From NCBI RefSeq assembly GCF_023973825.1, contig NC_090118.1, forward strand, positions 917,501 through 972,500: a DNA stretch of 55,000 bases. The letters are read 5' to 3'. A model generated the notes under the pieces. The model worked only from the letters and a program-made list of their open reading frames with translations, had not been told where the DNA came from and searched no databases. Positions 12,901-25,801 of this stretch are shown here, one piece after another. Position 1 is the stretch's first letter, and each line of letters begins with the position of its first letter. This DNA comes from Plasmodium brasilianum. Its lineage: Eukaryota > Apicomplexa > Aconoidasida > Haemosporida > Plasmodiidae. Made by a program: the position numbers and the translations under genes.

Positions 12901-14509
12901 AATGATAACTTTATAATAACACTATGTTTTTTAGGCATATCAATGAAAACATGTTTTTTCGACCTTCTCAAAATATATGGCTCTATAATAAGTTGCAATA
13001 AAATTATTTCCTTATTCTTCAACTCCACATGCTTTACATCGTTTCTTATAATTTCGATTAAATAATTTTTTATAATATTGCTCGTCTCTTCTGTCAGGTA
13101 TACACCTGCATCGCTTCCCCTGTCGTCCACCTGCTTTTCCGCATATTGCGCATTCACTGTACTTCCCCTATCTCGCTCCGACTTTATATCATATATATCA
13201 AATAGTTTGCCGCTCCGCAGTGGAGTGCTTTCGGATATGGCCTGCTCCTCTCCGTCCTTCTTATTCACAGTATCTTGATACATTTTTACAAATGCACTCA
13301 AGGCATTATTTATATTTTCTTCCGTAAATATATCTGGCATTAGAAACAAAAGTAGATTCATCAATTCTTGTGTCTTGTTTTGTATAGGTGACCCTGTTAA
13401 TAATATTTTATTATTAAAAACAATTTTTTTTTGTAATTTTTTATATATTAAAGAATTTTTATTTTTCAAAAAGTGGGCTTCATCAAATATTAGATAATCA
13501 TATTTTTTTATTTGTCGAAAATAGGAAACATCATTCTTACCTATAAGCATATTAATACTAGTAACAATTAAATGTATATTATTTGTCTTATTTGTAAAAA
13601 TATCATATGCTAAATATTTCCTCTCATTCTGACTTCCATAATATATTATTTTATGATTTCTTAAATAAGGACACCACATATTTATTTCATTATTCCAATT
13701 TTTTAACAAACTAGTTGGTGCTACAATAATCGTTTTATTTTGTAATTCTCCTGTCCTGTACATGTAATCTAAAAATACACAAGTCTGTGCTGTTTTTCCT
13801 AATCCCATTTCATCAGCTAAGATTCCATTTTTTTTTTCTTTATATAATATATATAACCAAAAAACACCACATTTTTGATAATTCTTTAACTTATGAAACG
13901 TATCAACATGTTTTTCAAAATCTTCAAAATTTGCATCATAATTGCTTATTCGGAAAGACCCTTTTACAAATTCTTTTATTATATCTTGTCTTTTCTCTCT
14001 TTCATTGGCTGTAAAATATTCAATAATTTTATTTTTTATCTTTATAGATATAAATATGCACTCAAATAACACCTTTAAGTTATTCTTATATTCCTCAATT
14101 TCTTTTTCATTCGATGTTATAAGATCATTCTCCTTCAAATACGAAGAGACCTGACTTTCTCCATCATACTCCTTTTTGAGTGTGTCCTCCTTCGCTTCAT
14201 TTCGTCCACTCATTCTGCTCATTCCGCTAATTCCGTTTAGCCCATTTAACTCTGTTTTTTCTCCTTTTATTTCACTATTTCTTTTCTTGTTATTCTTGAA
14301 GCCTCCTTCCTTCTCATTTTCCGCTACACTGTTCGAGCTGTCCAGTACTCTTCTCAATTTTTTTTTTTTTTCTTTTTCAAAACACGCTCGTCGCTTTTCT
14401 TTTCCTCTGCTTCGTCCAGCTTCTCTTTATACACATATTTGTCGAAATCAAATAAGTTGTTCGTTAATTTTCTTTTTCTCAACGGGTCAACGAATTCGAA
14501 AACGTCCAT
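9971..14509 (-). CDS. SNF2-family chromatin remodeller, Fun30/SMARCAD1-like
   Basis: Exons: 14509-11520, 11156-11105, 10963-10896, 10405-10331, 10000-9971; about 1071 aa once one frame break is allowed for. Motifs: ADEMGLGKT (Walker A, about residues 232-240), DEAH at 343-346, LLTGSPIQN, then STKAGGVGLNLIAANHVILMD. Exon 2 supplies DWNPHNDRQAEDRVHRLGQ, motif VI with Arg1010 and Arg1013. WCPYLRNHKIIYYGSQNERK resembles SMARCAD1/Fun30/ETL1 more than ISWI or CHD. The family uses ATP to move nucleosomes in heterochromatin maintenance and end resection. A long Asp/Glu/Ser-rich insertion separates the two lobes. Oddity: the frame from the ATG at 14509 (MDVFEFVDPLRKRKL) runs into TGA at 14356-14354, just after a 14-A tract (14371-14358). 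The helicase frame is offset by one base there. A downstream start at the first Met of MSRMSGRNE is the alternative. Confidence 0.85.
10431..10672. repeat. A/T minisatellite in a SNF2 intron
   Basis: AAATAAATATATAAA-type tandem repeats with a higher-order unit of about 55 bp (10524-10610), inside the intron between exons 3 and 4. The FYIFFIYLL-type ORFs over it are artefacts. Confidence 0.85.
11202..11342. repeat. AAACATGAA 9-bp array in the first SNF2 intron
   Basis: Tandem 9-mers (AAACATGAA, drifting to AAACAAGAA and AAACGAGAA) in the intron between exons 1 and 2 of the remodeller gene. It codes for KNMKNMKN only by chance of the repeat unit. Confidence 0.85.
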
Positions 14510-17500
14510 TTTGGCTCGTTCTGCTTCGTTTTATCTTTTTCCTTTATTTTTCCTCGTTTTTCCGCGTTCTACTTCGTTTAATTGTTTTGCTTTAGTTTGC
14601 TACACTTTTCCTCGTTTTTCTTTTACTTTTTTAATTTACTTTTCCTCGTTTTATCACTTTGTATATTTTTTTTTTTTTTTTTCCTTAACATGTCAGAAAA
14701 AAGCGGATCTCCTTACGCTTTAACCTGGTAACTTGCTCAATTTTAGCTATTTTTTTCGTCACTTTTTTCCAATTTTCTCGAATTACTCCAAAAAAAAAAA
14801 AAAAAAAAGAAAAGAAAAAATTTAACCATTAGACAGTTCACAAAATGTGTGCAAAAAAAAATTTCGTGGATGATAAAATAACCAGTGTTCAAAAATAGTA
14901 CAGCTTGAACATAAAAATAAATGGTAATATGTCCCTTTAATAAACGTTATAAAAAACGGTAAAAGGTGTGGCGAAATAATAAAATAAAGAAAAAAAAAAA
15001 AAAAAAAACAGATTAACATAAAATACACCAAGGTAAATGCACACACACTGATGAATAATATGAACAGTTCATAAAAAAAAAATATATATATATAATAAAA
15101 AAGCTGAACAATTCAAAAAAAAACTGAGTAATTCAAAAAAAAACTGAGTAATTCAAAAAAAAAATTGATAATTTTGTAAAAAAGGGATATATTCTTAAAA
15201 AAAGGATAAATGCGTAAAAAATTGATATATCCATAAAAAATGAGTAAACCATAAAATGGTGAATAATTCATAAAAAAATGAACGAACCATAAAAAAGGAA
15301 TAGGCGATTCAATTGCAAGCCATTAAGCATAACTCGACGAGATTAAGATTTGTATATCCTCTCTTCATTAAAAGAGGAAATGGGAATACCAAAAAGTATA
15401 ATACCAAAAATAAACAAAATGCAATTTTTAAAACAACAAAAAAAGGAGTAGTATATATATGTGTACATAAACATTATGGGAATATTGCGCACTTATTGCT
15501 GAACATATCGTAATATTACATAAAGGTCATATATACATATATGTACGTATGAAAGTATATACGTATGTAAGTATATACGTATGTATAAATGTATGTATAT
15601 ACGTATATATGTATGTATGTATATAAGTATATATGTATGTATGTATATAAGTTTATATATATGTATATAAGTATATATATATGTATATAAGTATATATGC
15701 ATATATATGTATACGTATGTATATGAAAAAAGGTAATTAGCAATAAACTGAAAAAAAGTAAAAAGCGCAAGTAAGAACTGTTCGAAAAAAAAAGAAAAAA
15801 GAGAAAAAAAGGAATTAATAAAAGATTGCTGAATAAGGCCCGTTCATTCTTAGTATATTAAGTCATTTTTAAAGCGTACACTGAAATACACATTTTTTAA
15901 AATGAATATATTAGTTTAGATGAGCGAAAAAGTAAACGCAAAAATGAGCTGTGTTATAAGAGATATATGTACATAAATGTGTGTACATATTTGTCCGTGA
16001 GCAATGTAGCGATATATATATATATACACATTATATACTAATCTATGCATATCGTACACATATAAATATATATATACTATATATATATATATATATATGT
16101 TTTTACATATATAAACACATATACATAATATATGTATATATAAAACTAACGAAGCCTCTCACATCCTCTAGCTCATTTACAATTTTATTTTAACTAAAAC
16201 TGTTCTACTTTTTAATTCACTAAATCTTTAAAATTTTTGTGGATGGTGCTTTTAAAAATATTATTTTCTTAATACGAAAAAAGAAAGGGAAATTATTTCT
16301 ACATACATGCATACCAATGTACATATATGCACGTGTAGTAATAAAAAAAAGTATTTTTATAATTCGTAGTGAATATGAAAAAAAATTGTGGAAAAAAATG
16401 TTTCTTACATATATTTATATTTTTAAATATAATAGCTTTAACTATTTTTGAAATGTAAAATAAATATCATAATAATAATTTCTGCTATTATATTTCCTCG
16501 TTGTATTGAAGTTCTATTTTTATTTATTTTACACATTGACTTGTTCCACGCGTAGCAAATAAAATAGAAAAAACAATAATTTAACGTAATAATAAAAAAA
16601 AAGTAAAAGAAAATTAATTTTTTTTAGTTCATAGCCTTTAATTCTTTTTTATTAAAATTTAAGTATTTTTACTTGAATTTAAAATATATACCTTTATTTT
16701 TAAAAAGTTCAAAATATTGGCTAAGCAACTGGACTTGCTATAAAATCATCTTTTACGATGATCTATTGCTTCGTATGGTATTATATTTATACATGTATAA
16801 TAAGTATAATACGTATAATATTATATGATACATTTACATCATATGAACATGAATAAAAAAATTTTACTACATATATGTAATATATAAATATATTTGAGAA
16901 TAAAATGCATACAAATGATTTAATTTTTATATATACGAATGTAGTAATACATATATATTACATTTTATTTTATATTTTTTTTTTTTTGCAGTTAAATGTA
17001 ACTTAATAAGAATTACTTTTTAAGAACAAACGCTTGACTATATTTTTATTTATAAAAAAAAAAAAATAAATAAGTTATACTTCAAAAATAATTGTATTAA
17101 AAAAATGTAGTTTTTATTATACTTTTTTACATAAAGGTTTATACTAAAAAAGTAAAAATATTCAGAATTTAGAATTTTTTCCAAGTAATATATTCATTTA
17201 ATTATTAATCGTTCCATTAAAAAAAGAGGGAAACATAATTTAAAGTTTTTTATGTTTTATATAAGAGAAAATGTTTTTAATTTTTTTGATATACTAAATT
17301 TTTTTTTTTTTTTCTATACATTATATATATATGTATATATATATATAGTATACATAATTATACTCTTAAAGAAAAACGAATTTTAAGGCATCATTATTTT
17401 TTATTTAAAAAATATTAAAAGACAAATATTCTGTTAACTTGATAACGCTAATATAAGAGCAAAGTTAAATATAAGTATAAACGCGGGTATGTGCATATAA

Positions 17501-17880
17501 ATATATATATATATATATATATGTACATAGGCATGTATATATACATATTAACATATGCTAATGGAAAGACTGAGAAAAAGGAAGATTTAATAATTAACGA
17601 TAATTTTTATAAGCTGATAATCTAAAATTTTCCAAAGCATAAGCTAATTTCATAAAATTAAAATAAATATACACATCAGTATGATGTTTTTAATTCATCC
17701 TAAAAAAAAAAAGAAATAAGCCTGTTTCGGTATGAGCATATGCATTTATATATATACATGTGTACATTTACGCGGGAAAAAAGCAAATGAGGGAAATCTA
17801 CACATTACATCGTTGCTCAACAGCTTGCCGTCAAATTAACTCAAGAATTTTGATTTTATGTATGCATGTATGTATATATG

Positions 17881-17933
<53 letters not shown>

Positions 17934-18533
17934 GTGATAAGCATTTCGTCAAACAGATACATTTTCACATTTGAGCAATTTATATTTTTGAATGATGAAT
18001 GGAAAAGTATCTACGCACACATAAATATGTGCGTTATACTACTATTTTATGTAAAATAATATGATTAAGTTATTAAATCATCACATTTACCTTTTCATAA
18101 AAAGAGGTAACATAATTGGTGAATAATTTATGAACAGGTCATAAAATTCCTATTTTCCGAACTATTTTTGCACACTTGTTCATAAATAAATTTTTACGCA
18201 TATTATAATATCTATTCGGTTAAACGTAAAATATGAAATATGATAATTGTGAAAGTTCAATCATAGACGCAAAAGTTAAAAACAAGTGGACAGCAAAATT
18301 GAAAAAGGATAGACAAATGATTACATAAATAATAGCAAAACATAGCAAAACATAGCAAAACAAAACTAAACGGGAACAATCTAAAATTAAGGAATTGGCA
18401 CAATTTATCATTTCAAAAATTTTGAATTGTGCATGTTATTTTTGCGTCTCCTGTCTTATAAGTCTTCTGAAATAAATTCCTCTCAGACATGGATTTTACG
18501 TGTCCTGCAAAAAGGTATACTACACATTAAATA

Positions 18534-18576
<43 letters not shown>

Positions 18577-20263
18577 CATGTGTGTGTTTGCATATACATA
18601 TGTATGTGTGCATATACATATGTATGTGTGCATATATTTATGTAGCTTCACTTTTTGGCTGTGCCCCCTCACTAAATATAAAATTACTGTTATATCTCGC
18701 ATGAACACCAAGACACACATTAAAATATTATCCTAAAGAAATAAATGAAATTCCTTAAATTCAACAATTTATCTTAATATGTAAGAATATATATGCACAA
18801 GTCATGTAACAAATAAAATATTGAGAAGCTGAAATTTTTATTGAGTATTATTCAATTATTTTTAATTTTTTATAACATTCACTATTAGACTAAGATTAAG
18901 TTCCGTAAAAAAGTGATCACATATTAAATTGTTTTTTTTTTAAAGAATACAAAAAAGGAAAATTAAATAAAAAGAAAAAAATATGAAAATAAGAAAATAT
19001 ATTAATATCTATATATACTATCTTAATATAAAAATAAAAGAATTTATGCAATTTATGAGTAAATAGAAAAATAACTTATTAAGTTTTAAACTTTCTGAAT
19101 TGTACATAATTTTTCCATTTTATCCCCTTGCATACATAAATGGAAAATATTTTTTTATAGAAATGTAGTTTGTGTGAAACAGGAAATGTAAATGTGTAAA
19201 TGTGTAAATGTGCAAATGTGTAAATGTGCAAATGTGTAAATGTGCAAATGTGTAAATGTTCAAATGTGTAAATGTTCAAATGTGTAAATGTTCAAATGTG
19301 TAAATGTTCAAATGTGTAAATGTTCAAATGTGTAAATGTGTAAATGTGCAAATATGTAAATGTGCAAATGTGTACGTTTATGTTCTACGAAATAAAATTA
19401 TTTCCTCCATATTATTATTACGTAATATCTTGTAAGTACACAATACACAAATGAAATATTGTTACCAATGAAAAGAACGTAAACGTGATATATATATATT
19501 CAAATACATATGGAATTCTTCTATATGAACGCTGTTAAACGTACAATAAATAAAATATAATTTATAGGTAACACAATAGTCTTTTTCTTCTATCAGTACA
19601 TGACAATATTCGTTTAGAGCATATATTATATTGAATTATACGCAATTTTGTATTGTTTACATATAATAAAATTTTTCTTAAATAAGAATAAAAAGTGTTT
19701 TATAATATTTACATATAGATATACAAGAAAAAAAAAAAAAAAAAAAATATTTAACCTTTCATATATTTTTAATACTTCCGAATCTTGATAATAAAAATTA
19801 CCCACATTATACATATTCATCTAGAGCCTTTAATTCGTCATAGAAAATATTAATGGCTAAGTTAATAAGACAAATACAGAATATATGTTCTTCATAATAA
19901 AGATATTACTAAAATTATTTTTATTATATATAATTAAATGTTACCCTTTATATTTAAAGTATAAAAACATATAATGGTGAATTACTGTAGCAACAGTTAT
20001 ATATAAAAAATAAAAGAATTTATAAAACCAATGAACATTAAACGTAAAAGTTTGGTGAACTTCCGGAGAATTATACACATGTACATTCTATATTTCCGCT
20101 TTTTTTCGTAATAATTATTTATCATTTTTTTTTTTTTTTTTATTTCTATACAAAAATTAATAATAAACGGAAGCTGGAAAAGTATGTTACATATTTCATG
20201 GGTATTACAACATGAACGAATAAATAAATATATAAATATGCATAAATTAATATGTACATATAT

Positions 20264-20322
<59 letters not shown>

Positions 20323-20728
20323 AATGGACATATACTATGTTAAGTATAATAGTGAAATTACAAATTACAATTAACTGGTGTAGAACAGAGATTAAAAAAA
20401 AAAAAATAATGAATATCGATGTAAAAACTCAATAAAAACATGTGAACAATAAATAAGTAACACATCAGTACTGTATATATTAATATACAATCGAATTTTG
20501 TATATTTTTGTTACTGTATTTGCAAATTATAAAAGTTGATATCAGTTAATTTTTTTTGTTTTTCTTAAAAACATTTAATATCATTTATACATCAACAAAG
20601 ATTTTACTTTTACAAACATATAATAAACATATGAATAATATACATTGATGAAAAATAAATTAAAAGTAAATCTTAAAATTAATTATAATTAATAGTTAAC
20701 TAATATAAAAAACGGGGAAAAATAAATT
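14510..20728. other. Left part of the gene desert
   Basis: Starts at the 5' flank of the SNF2 gene, so it should hold that promoter. The rest is very AT-rich DNA with poly-A/T, (TA)n tracts (15540-15720, 17885-17930, 18540-18575, 20265-20320), a CTGAGTAATTCA-type repeat at about 15100-15160 and the 19186-19376 array. No ORF has a plausible protein composition. A centromere could lie here or elsewhere in the desert, but nothing I can read proves it. Confidence 0.5.
19186..19376. repeat. AAATGTGTAAATGTGC 12/6-bp array
   Basis: Tandem AAATGT hexamers alternating as AAATGTGTAAATGTGC and AAATGTGTAAATGTTC, about 190 bp. Its reverse complement translates to HLHIYTF repeats, which I take as an artefact. 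Confidence 0.9.
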
Positions 20729-20868
20729 GGTGTGTCCCTACCCCTGTATGACTAATGCTGTGTATCAGGATTGTTATTTTGTACTAATATTCTTAAACAC
20801 GTGGGAATCGAGCCCTCGACGAATACTTCCAAAGGTAGCACCCTTAACCACTGCGCAAAAGACAACAA
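20729..20868 (-). ncRNA. Pol III-type tRNA-like element, family A (A1)
   Basis: Read on the minus strand. The A box is TGCGCAGTGGTTAAGG (20842-20857) and the B box GGCTCGATTCCC (20803-20814). The 5' end GTCTTTT can pair partly with the 3' end TAGGGAC. Short T runs follow the 3' end. It is the most diverged of the well-formed A copies downstream of the B box. It is not a tRNA: total length is ~140 nt and no clean T arm forms. Confidence 0.5.
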
Positions 20869-21208
20869 GAATAAAATTTTGTAATTGTAATTATAATTTT
20901 TTTTTTTATATTCACAAAATTTTTAACTTATGTACAAATGAAAAAAAAAATATATATATATGATATTGCAATAACTACAAGCAAAATATGCATAATGTCC
21001 ATAAGAGTCTAAATAAACGTAAAGTAGGAATTAGCACAAATAAAAATTTATTAAAATATAAAATTTAAGAAAATTGGTGAAACGTATAAGAAATTATACT
21101 TTATATTATGCGACTTATGCATAAATGTCTATATTACTTTTCTTAAAATATCTCCAAATAAAAATCTTATAAAATTCATATAAAATGTTTATTAAATTAA
21201 TTCTTTTA

Positions 21209-21462
21209 AATACATATACATAGTGAACATACAATTATAATAAGTAAATATTATTACATTGACATTGCTAATGTAAAAAAAATATAAAAAAATTTGATCG
21301 ACTCCATCCCAAGTACTCCCTCGCAGTGATTCATATTAGTATGTTGACTTGTGAACGCCTGATACCCCGGGACTTGAACCAGTTACTATCACTTCCTAAT
21401 CAACACGCCTAACCACTGGTGTACGAGTCGCTTAAAATTATTCTGTATAATTATAATTATAC

Positions 21463-21495
<33 letters not shown>

Positions 21496-21726
21496 GATTT
21501 GATAAAAGTATACATACATAAAAAAAAAAAAAAAAAAATTAAAAATATACCCTCTACAGTGTGTACATATATAAAATTAAGTTATATTAAAATGTATAAT
21601 ATTAAAAAATGTTTTTTGAAAAATGAGGATTTTCTTAAACACAAAACGTTTTATCTACAAGTTTTATGAAAAATTATGAACAGTAAATATTTTTATATCT
21701 CAATTTGCCTGACTTGTGCATAATTA
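21209..21726 (+). repeat. Left arm of a ~520-bp near-identical inverted repeat
   Basis: This segment, including element B1 and the GAACAG...CCTGACTTGTGC motif, reappears reverse-complemented at 27714-28230. By eye the match is nearly base for base apart from homopolymer length, whereas other copies of the same unit in the array are clearly diverged. This implies recent duplication or gene conversion. Confidence 0.85.
21299..21430 (-). ncRNA. Pol III-type tRNA-like element, family B (B1)
   Basis: Read on the minus strand, 132 nt. The A box is TACACCAGTGGTTAGGCG (21406-21423) and the B box GGTTCAAGTCC (21370-21380). The ends CGACTC (5') and GAGTCG (3') are perfectly complementary. A T7 run follows within ~12 nt of the 3' end. 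The A box resembles the Leu/Ser tRNA class. The T stem beside the B box is not fully pairable, so a functional tRNA is unlikely. An almost identical inverted copy is at 28009-28140. Confidence 0.65.
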
Positions 21727-21916
21727 TAATATTATGCATTCTTACAATTTTTTATTTTTCATAAAATTTGTAAAAACATCTATCTATATATACATACACA
21801 GTTCATTCACATTTTAGCTGGAACGCAATATAGATGATAAAACATTGTTATTATTTATATCATATGAATAAGTATGTAAGATATTGAGATATTTAAAAAA
21901 TTAAAGATAAAATAGT

Positions 21917-22066
21917 GATCCCCTGCTCTATCCCAAGTTTCTTCTTCAATTGATCAACATAATAACCTTGTTGTTAGAGTTTTAAGAACAAGGGATTAGA
22001 ACATGAAAAACCTGAGACCTCTAGTTCCAAAGCCAACATCCTTAGCCACTATGCTAATAACGACAA
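21917..22066 (-). ncRNA. Degenerate family A element (A2)
   Basis: Keeps the family A framework (CTTAGCCACTATGCTAATAACGACAAG on the plus strand spans the A box and 5' end), but the B-box region (GATTAGAACATG on the plus strand) is damaged and carries an insertion. No long T run sits at its 3' end. Probably an inactive copy. Confidence 0.4.
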
Positions 22067-22514
22067 GAGAATCACAGTAGCATTGTTATTATATTCATAA
22101 TTTTTTTTTTTTTTTTTTATATGCATAAAATCTCTCATTTTCGTATATACAACGGAAAAGACGAAAAAAAATGAAATGTTGCTATTACGCCGACATATGT
22201 ACATACATAAAATACATAAATATCAAATTAATTAAATGTAAAATACAATTGTTCATAAATAAAATTTTTTTTAAATATTAAATTTATAAAAATTTATGAT
22301 ATGTTCTGAAATTTATATTTTATATTAGAAGACATATGCACAAATGTCTGTATTATTATTTTTTAAAAGGTATCCAATAAAAATCATACAAAATGGACAT
22401 TAAATAATTTCTTTTAATCACATACATGTATACACTGTGAAGATACATTAAGTTAAATTTTATATTATTACATTAACATGATTATTGTAAAAATATGTAA
22501 AAAAAAAAAATTAA

Positions 22515-22646
22515 GGGACTCTATCCCTGGTATTTGCACGCAATAGCCATATTAGTATATTGACTAATGAGAGCCTGCTTCCCTGCAACTTGAACCAGTT
22601 ACCATCACCTCCTTATCAACATGATTATCCGCTGGAATAAGTGTCT
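22515..22646 (-). ncRNA. Family B element (B2), partly diverged
   Basis: The B box reads GGTTCAAGTTGC (22585-22596). The A-box region is diverged. The 5' end GACACT pairs with the 3' AGAGTC at five of six positions. A T12 run lies about 5 nt past the 3' end. Same length (132 nt) as B1. Confidence 0.5.
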
Positions 22647-23104
22647 ATTAAAACTGTTTTATGTAATTATAATTATGCTCTTTTTTTTTCTTTTTTTTCT
22701 TCGTTTTATATATGTATTCATATAATTAATTGAATGGAAGTTAAAAAACATATTCCTTGTACTAGTTATTCGAATGCGTGCGTAAAATAAAATTAAAATG
22801 TATAATGTTCAAAATAATTTTAAAAAAATTATGAACATTTATACATATAAAATGTTATATTTTCTAGTTTTATAAGAAAAATTATGAACAGTTCATGTAT
22901 TTATATTTCAAAATTGCCTGACTTGTTCATAATTTTGCTATGTTCTTTCTCTTTTTTTTTAATTAAAAAATATCTGAAAAGATATATAACATTAATTCTT
23001 TTTTAAACTGCAATTTAATACTTATGATAAAATATGGATATTATTTATTTTATATAAGTATCAATATGTAGTATTTATATTTAAAAAGTAAAAAAAAAAA
23101 AAAA

Positions 23105-23246
23105 TGGTGCGCCCCTACCCCAATCTGCTTTTTCAGAAGATCCAGATGTTAAACTTTGTTGTAATAGTTTGGAATTCGAGAGACTCGAACCCCAGACAAT
23201 TATTTCCAAAGGTAACATCCTTAGCTACTGTGCAAGGGACGACAAG
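23105..23246 (-). ncRNA. Family A element (A3)
   Basis: Read on the minus strand. The 5' end is CTTGTCGTCCCTTGCACAG, the B box GGTTCGAGTCT (23181-23191), and the 3' end TAGGGGCGCACC is followed directly by a T15 run. CGTCCCT can pair with the 3' AGGGGCG. The copy looks well preserved, and transcription by Pol III is plausible. Confidence 0.6.
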
Positions 23247-23746
23247 AAAATTATATTGTTTCTTTAATTATATTTATAATTTTTTTTTTTTTTTTTTATA
23301 CATATGTGATATGTTTTTCACATTTTTATGCCCGAGAAAAAAATATATGCCAACGTAATAAATAATTTGAATTTATGTATACTCTTAAAATACAAAAAAA
23401 TTCAAGAAAAATGGATGAAATATAAGAATATGTATTTAGGCTGAAAATTTTTAAATTAACACAATTTGGTAGAAATATTTAAGTGCAAAAAATTATAACA
23501 ATTTCCCTACATGCATAAAATAGGTGTATATTATTTTATTTATTTTTTTTTATAATTTTTTTAAAAAAATTCATTTATTTTTTTTAATTGTTTATGATAA
23601 TTTTACGAACTAGTATGGAACAGTACTCCTGTCGTTCCCTTTTCTTAAATACAAACATTTTACAAATATAAACATATAAAAAAAATAATTTTTTTTGTGT
23701 TATTTTATCTATTTAATGATAAAAAAAAAAGTGCGAAAAATTAAAA

Positions 23747-23890
23747 TTGGTGTGTATTGAATGCAAACTTATTTTTTGCATAGGATACATATGTTAACTT
23801 TTTCGTGAAAATTTTTAAGCAGTGGTATTCTATCATGTGGTCCGTACTTCCAAATATAACATACTTCTCTACTTCCTGTGAAAGGACAGG
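23747..23890 (-). ncRNA. Decayed family A remnant (A4)
   Basis: Recognised by position (~640 bp from A3), the TGGTGTGT-like start, the GTACTTCCAAATATAAC block and the ATTGTATTGTAATTGTATTC flank shared with other A copies. Both promoter boxes are lost. Presumably a dead copy. Confidence 0.3.
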
Positions 23891-24509
23891 AAAATTGTAT
23901 TGTAATTGTATTCTTAATTTTTTACTTATATAATATCAAAATACAATGGAACGCAGTCTGTTTTTTTACCTTTATATACTCACCATTTTCACTATAACGT
24001 TCTCACCGTTTTCTCTAATATATTCTCACCATTTTCTATTTTACATATTATCCATTTTTTCTTGCTCCACTTTTTGTTTCTTGATATAAATAAATAAAAA
24101 AAAAATATCCGAAATAGGATATTGTAATAATAACTGTTTTACATATATAGTTAATAGCTGTATATATTCTAAAGTTAATGTATGTACACGTGTAAATAAA
24201 TAAATAGGAAGAATTATAAAATTCAATTCCAAAATATTTTTCAAAATTAACGTCCTTAATGCAAACTAATTAGACTATTTGTGTATAACAGAGCTTATTT
24301 TTTATTTTTATTATTTTTTTTTTTTATATTTTAAAAATGTTATTTTAGCTAGTTTGTTTCTTTTATAGTTGTTAAAAAAAATGATACAGACTTCAAAATA
24401 CCTATATACTTAAAATACATGAATATGGTAAGTATTAGTTAGATAATTGTTTTATACAATTTTATATATTTAATAATAATTTAGAGTTTAATAAAAAAAA
24501 AAAAAAAAA

Positions 24510-24652
24510 GCTCCACTTTTACAATGTAACTGCTACTGTGAACGCAAACGTTAACTTTGTCGTAAGAGTTTGGAACCCGTAGGATACGAAACTTTGACAC
24601 GTACTTTCAATATCAGAATAGTTAGTTACAGAGAAAAAGCGGTAAGATAATT
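24510..24652 (-). ncRNA. Decayed family A remnant (A5)
   Basis: Shares GTTAACTTTGTCGTAAGAGTTT and the downstream ATGTAATTATAATTTTTTT flank with family A. The B-box region (GGATACGAAAC on the plus strand) is degenerate and the A box is absent. A poly-T run still follows its 3' end on the minus strand. Confidence 0.35.
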
Positions 24653-25073
24653 ATATCTTCATGTAATTATAATTTTTTTTTTTGTATACTTAAGTACAAA
24701 TGTTAAAAAAAAAAAAATGCAATAATGATTATTTTAATATATTCATATAATTAAAATGCATAAATATCAAAATAATTAAATACAAAATATCATTGTTCAT
24801 AAATAAAACTTTTTTTAAATGTTATATTTATAAAAATTTATGACATTTTCATAAATTTAACTTTCATAATGCATGATTTATGCATAAATGTTTTTATCGT
24901 TTTTCTATTTAAAAAAGTGTCCAATAAAAATCATATAAAAATTATACAAAGTTCATATTAAATAATTTCTTTTAAAAAATATACGTATGCATAGTGATCA
25001 TATAACAAGAATAATTGAATACTAATTAACTAATAATAAATAATGTTAAAATATGTAAAAAAAAAAATTAAGA

Positions 25074-25201
25074 GACCCCTATCCCAGGTATTTGCTTTCA
25101 CTGGTTCTTACTATGCTATCTAGTGAGAGACTGCTTCCCGGGAACTTGAATTAGTTATCAACACTTTCTTATTAGAATATCTAACGAGTGGAATAAGAGT
25201 C
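25074..25201 (-). ncRNA. Family B element (B3)
   Basis: Read on the minus strand. The 5' GACTCTTATTCC can pair over 12 positions with the 3' GGGATAGGGGTC (with G-U pairs). The B-box region (CTAATTCAAGTTCC) is partly eroded. A T11 run follows the 3' end. The pairing differs in sequence from B1 but keeps the stem. Confidence 0.5.
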
Positions 25202-25660
25202 GCTTAAAGCTATTTCGTGCAATTATAATTATATTAATATAAATTGTTTTTTTTTAATCGTACTTGTGCTTATATATTCAGATAAATAAAAAAATATATA
25301 TATGCCCATTATACTAGTTCCTGAAATAAGCATATAAAATAAAATTAAATTGTATATTATCCAAAATAAAGGAATTAATAATATTAATGTTCATAAATAT
25401 AAAATATATTATGAATCCGTTTTGTAAACAGTTATGAACAGTGAATATTTTTATACCTCAATTTTCCTGACTTGTGAATAATTATAAATTATGCTTTCTT
25501 ACAGTCTTATATTTTTCATAAAATTTGTAAAAATAAATACGGTTAATTTTTATTTTAATTGGATCACAATATGGTTGATAAAATACAATTATTATTTATT
25601 GAATATAAATAAATATATAAGTTATTGAATATTTAAAAATGTCAAAAAAAAAAAAAAAAA

Positions 25661-25801
25661 TGGTGCGCCACTATCCCAAGCTGCTTATTCAATGGATCCA
25701 AATGCTAACATTGTCGTAAGAATTTTAAGCCCGAGGGATTCGAACCTGCGATCCTTAGTTCCAAAGTTAACACCCTTAGCCACTGTGCTAGTGACGACAA
25801 G
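25661..25801 (-). ncRNA. Family A element (A6), well preserved
   Basis: Read on the minus strand. A box TAGCACAGTGGCTAAGG? The read here is TAGCACAGTGGCTAAGG (25774-25790), and the B box is GGTTCGAATCC (25736-25746). The 3' end is followed at once by T17. Terminal stem: 5' CGTCACTA pairs with 3' TAGTGGCG at all eight positions (one G-U). Compared with the copy at 32463, both sides of one pair have changed (C-G to A-T). Confidence 0.65.

Noticed and set aside
16550..17600. Very AT-rich segment as the centromere
   Set aside because: Plasmodium centromeres are recognised by extreme AT content over ~2 kb, but similar composition occurs in several parts of this desert, so I cannot assign it from sequence alone.
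20727..23358. Short plus-strand ORFs at 20727-20963 and 23104-23358 that resemble each other
   Set aside because: They are antisense translations across family A elements. The similarity comes from the repeat, not from a protein family.
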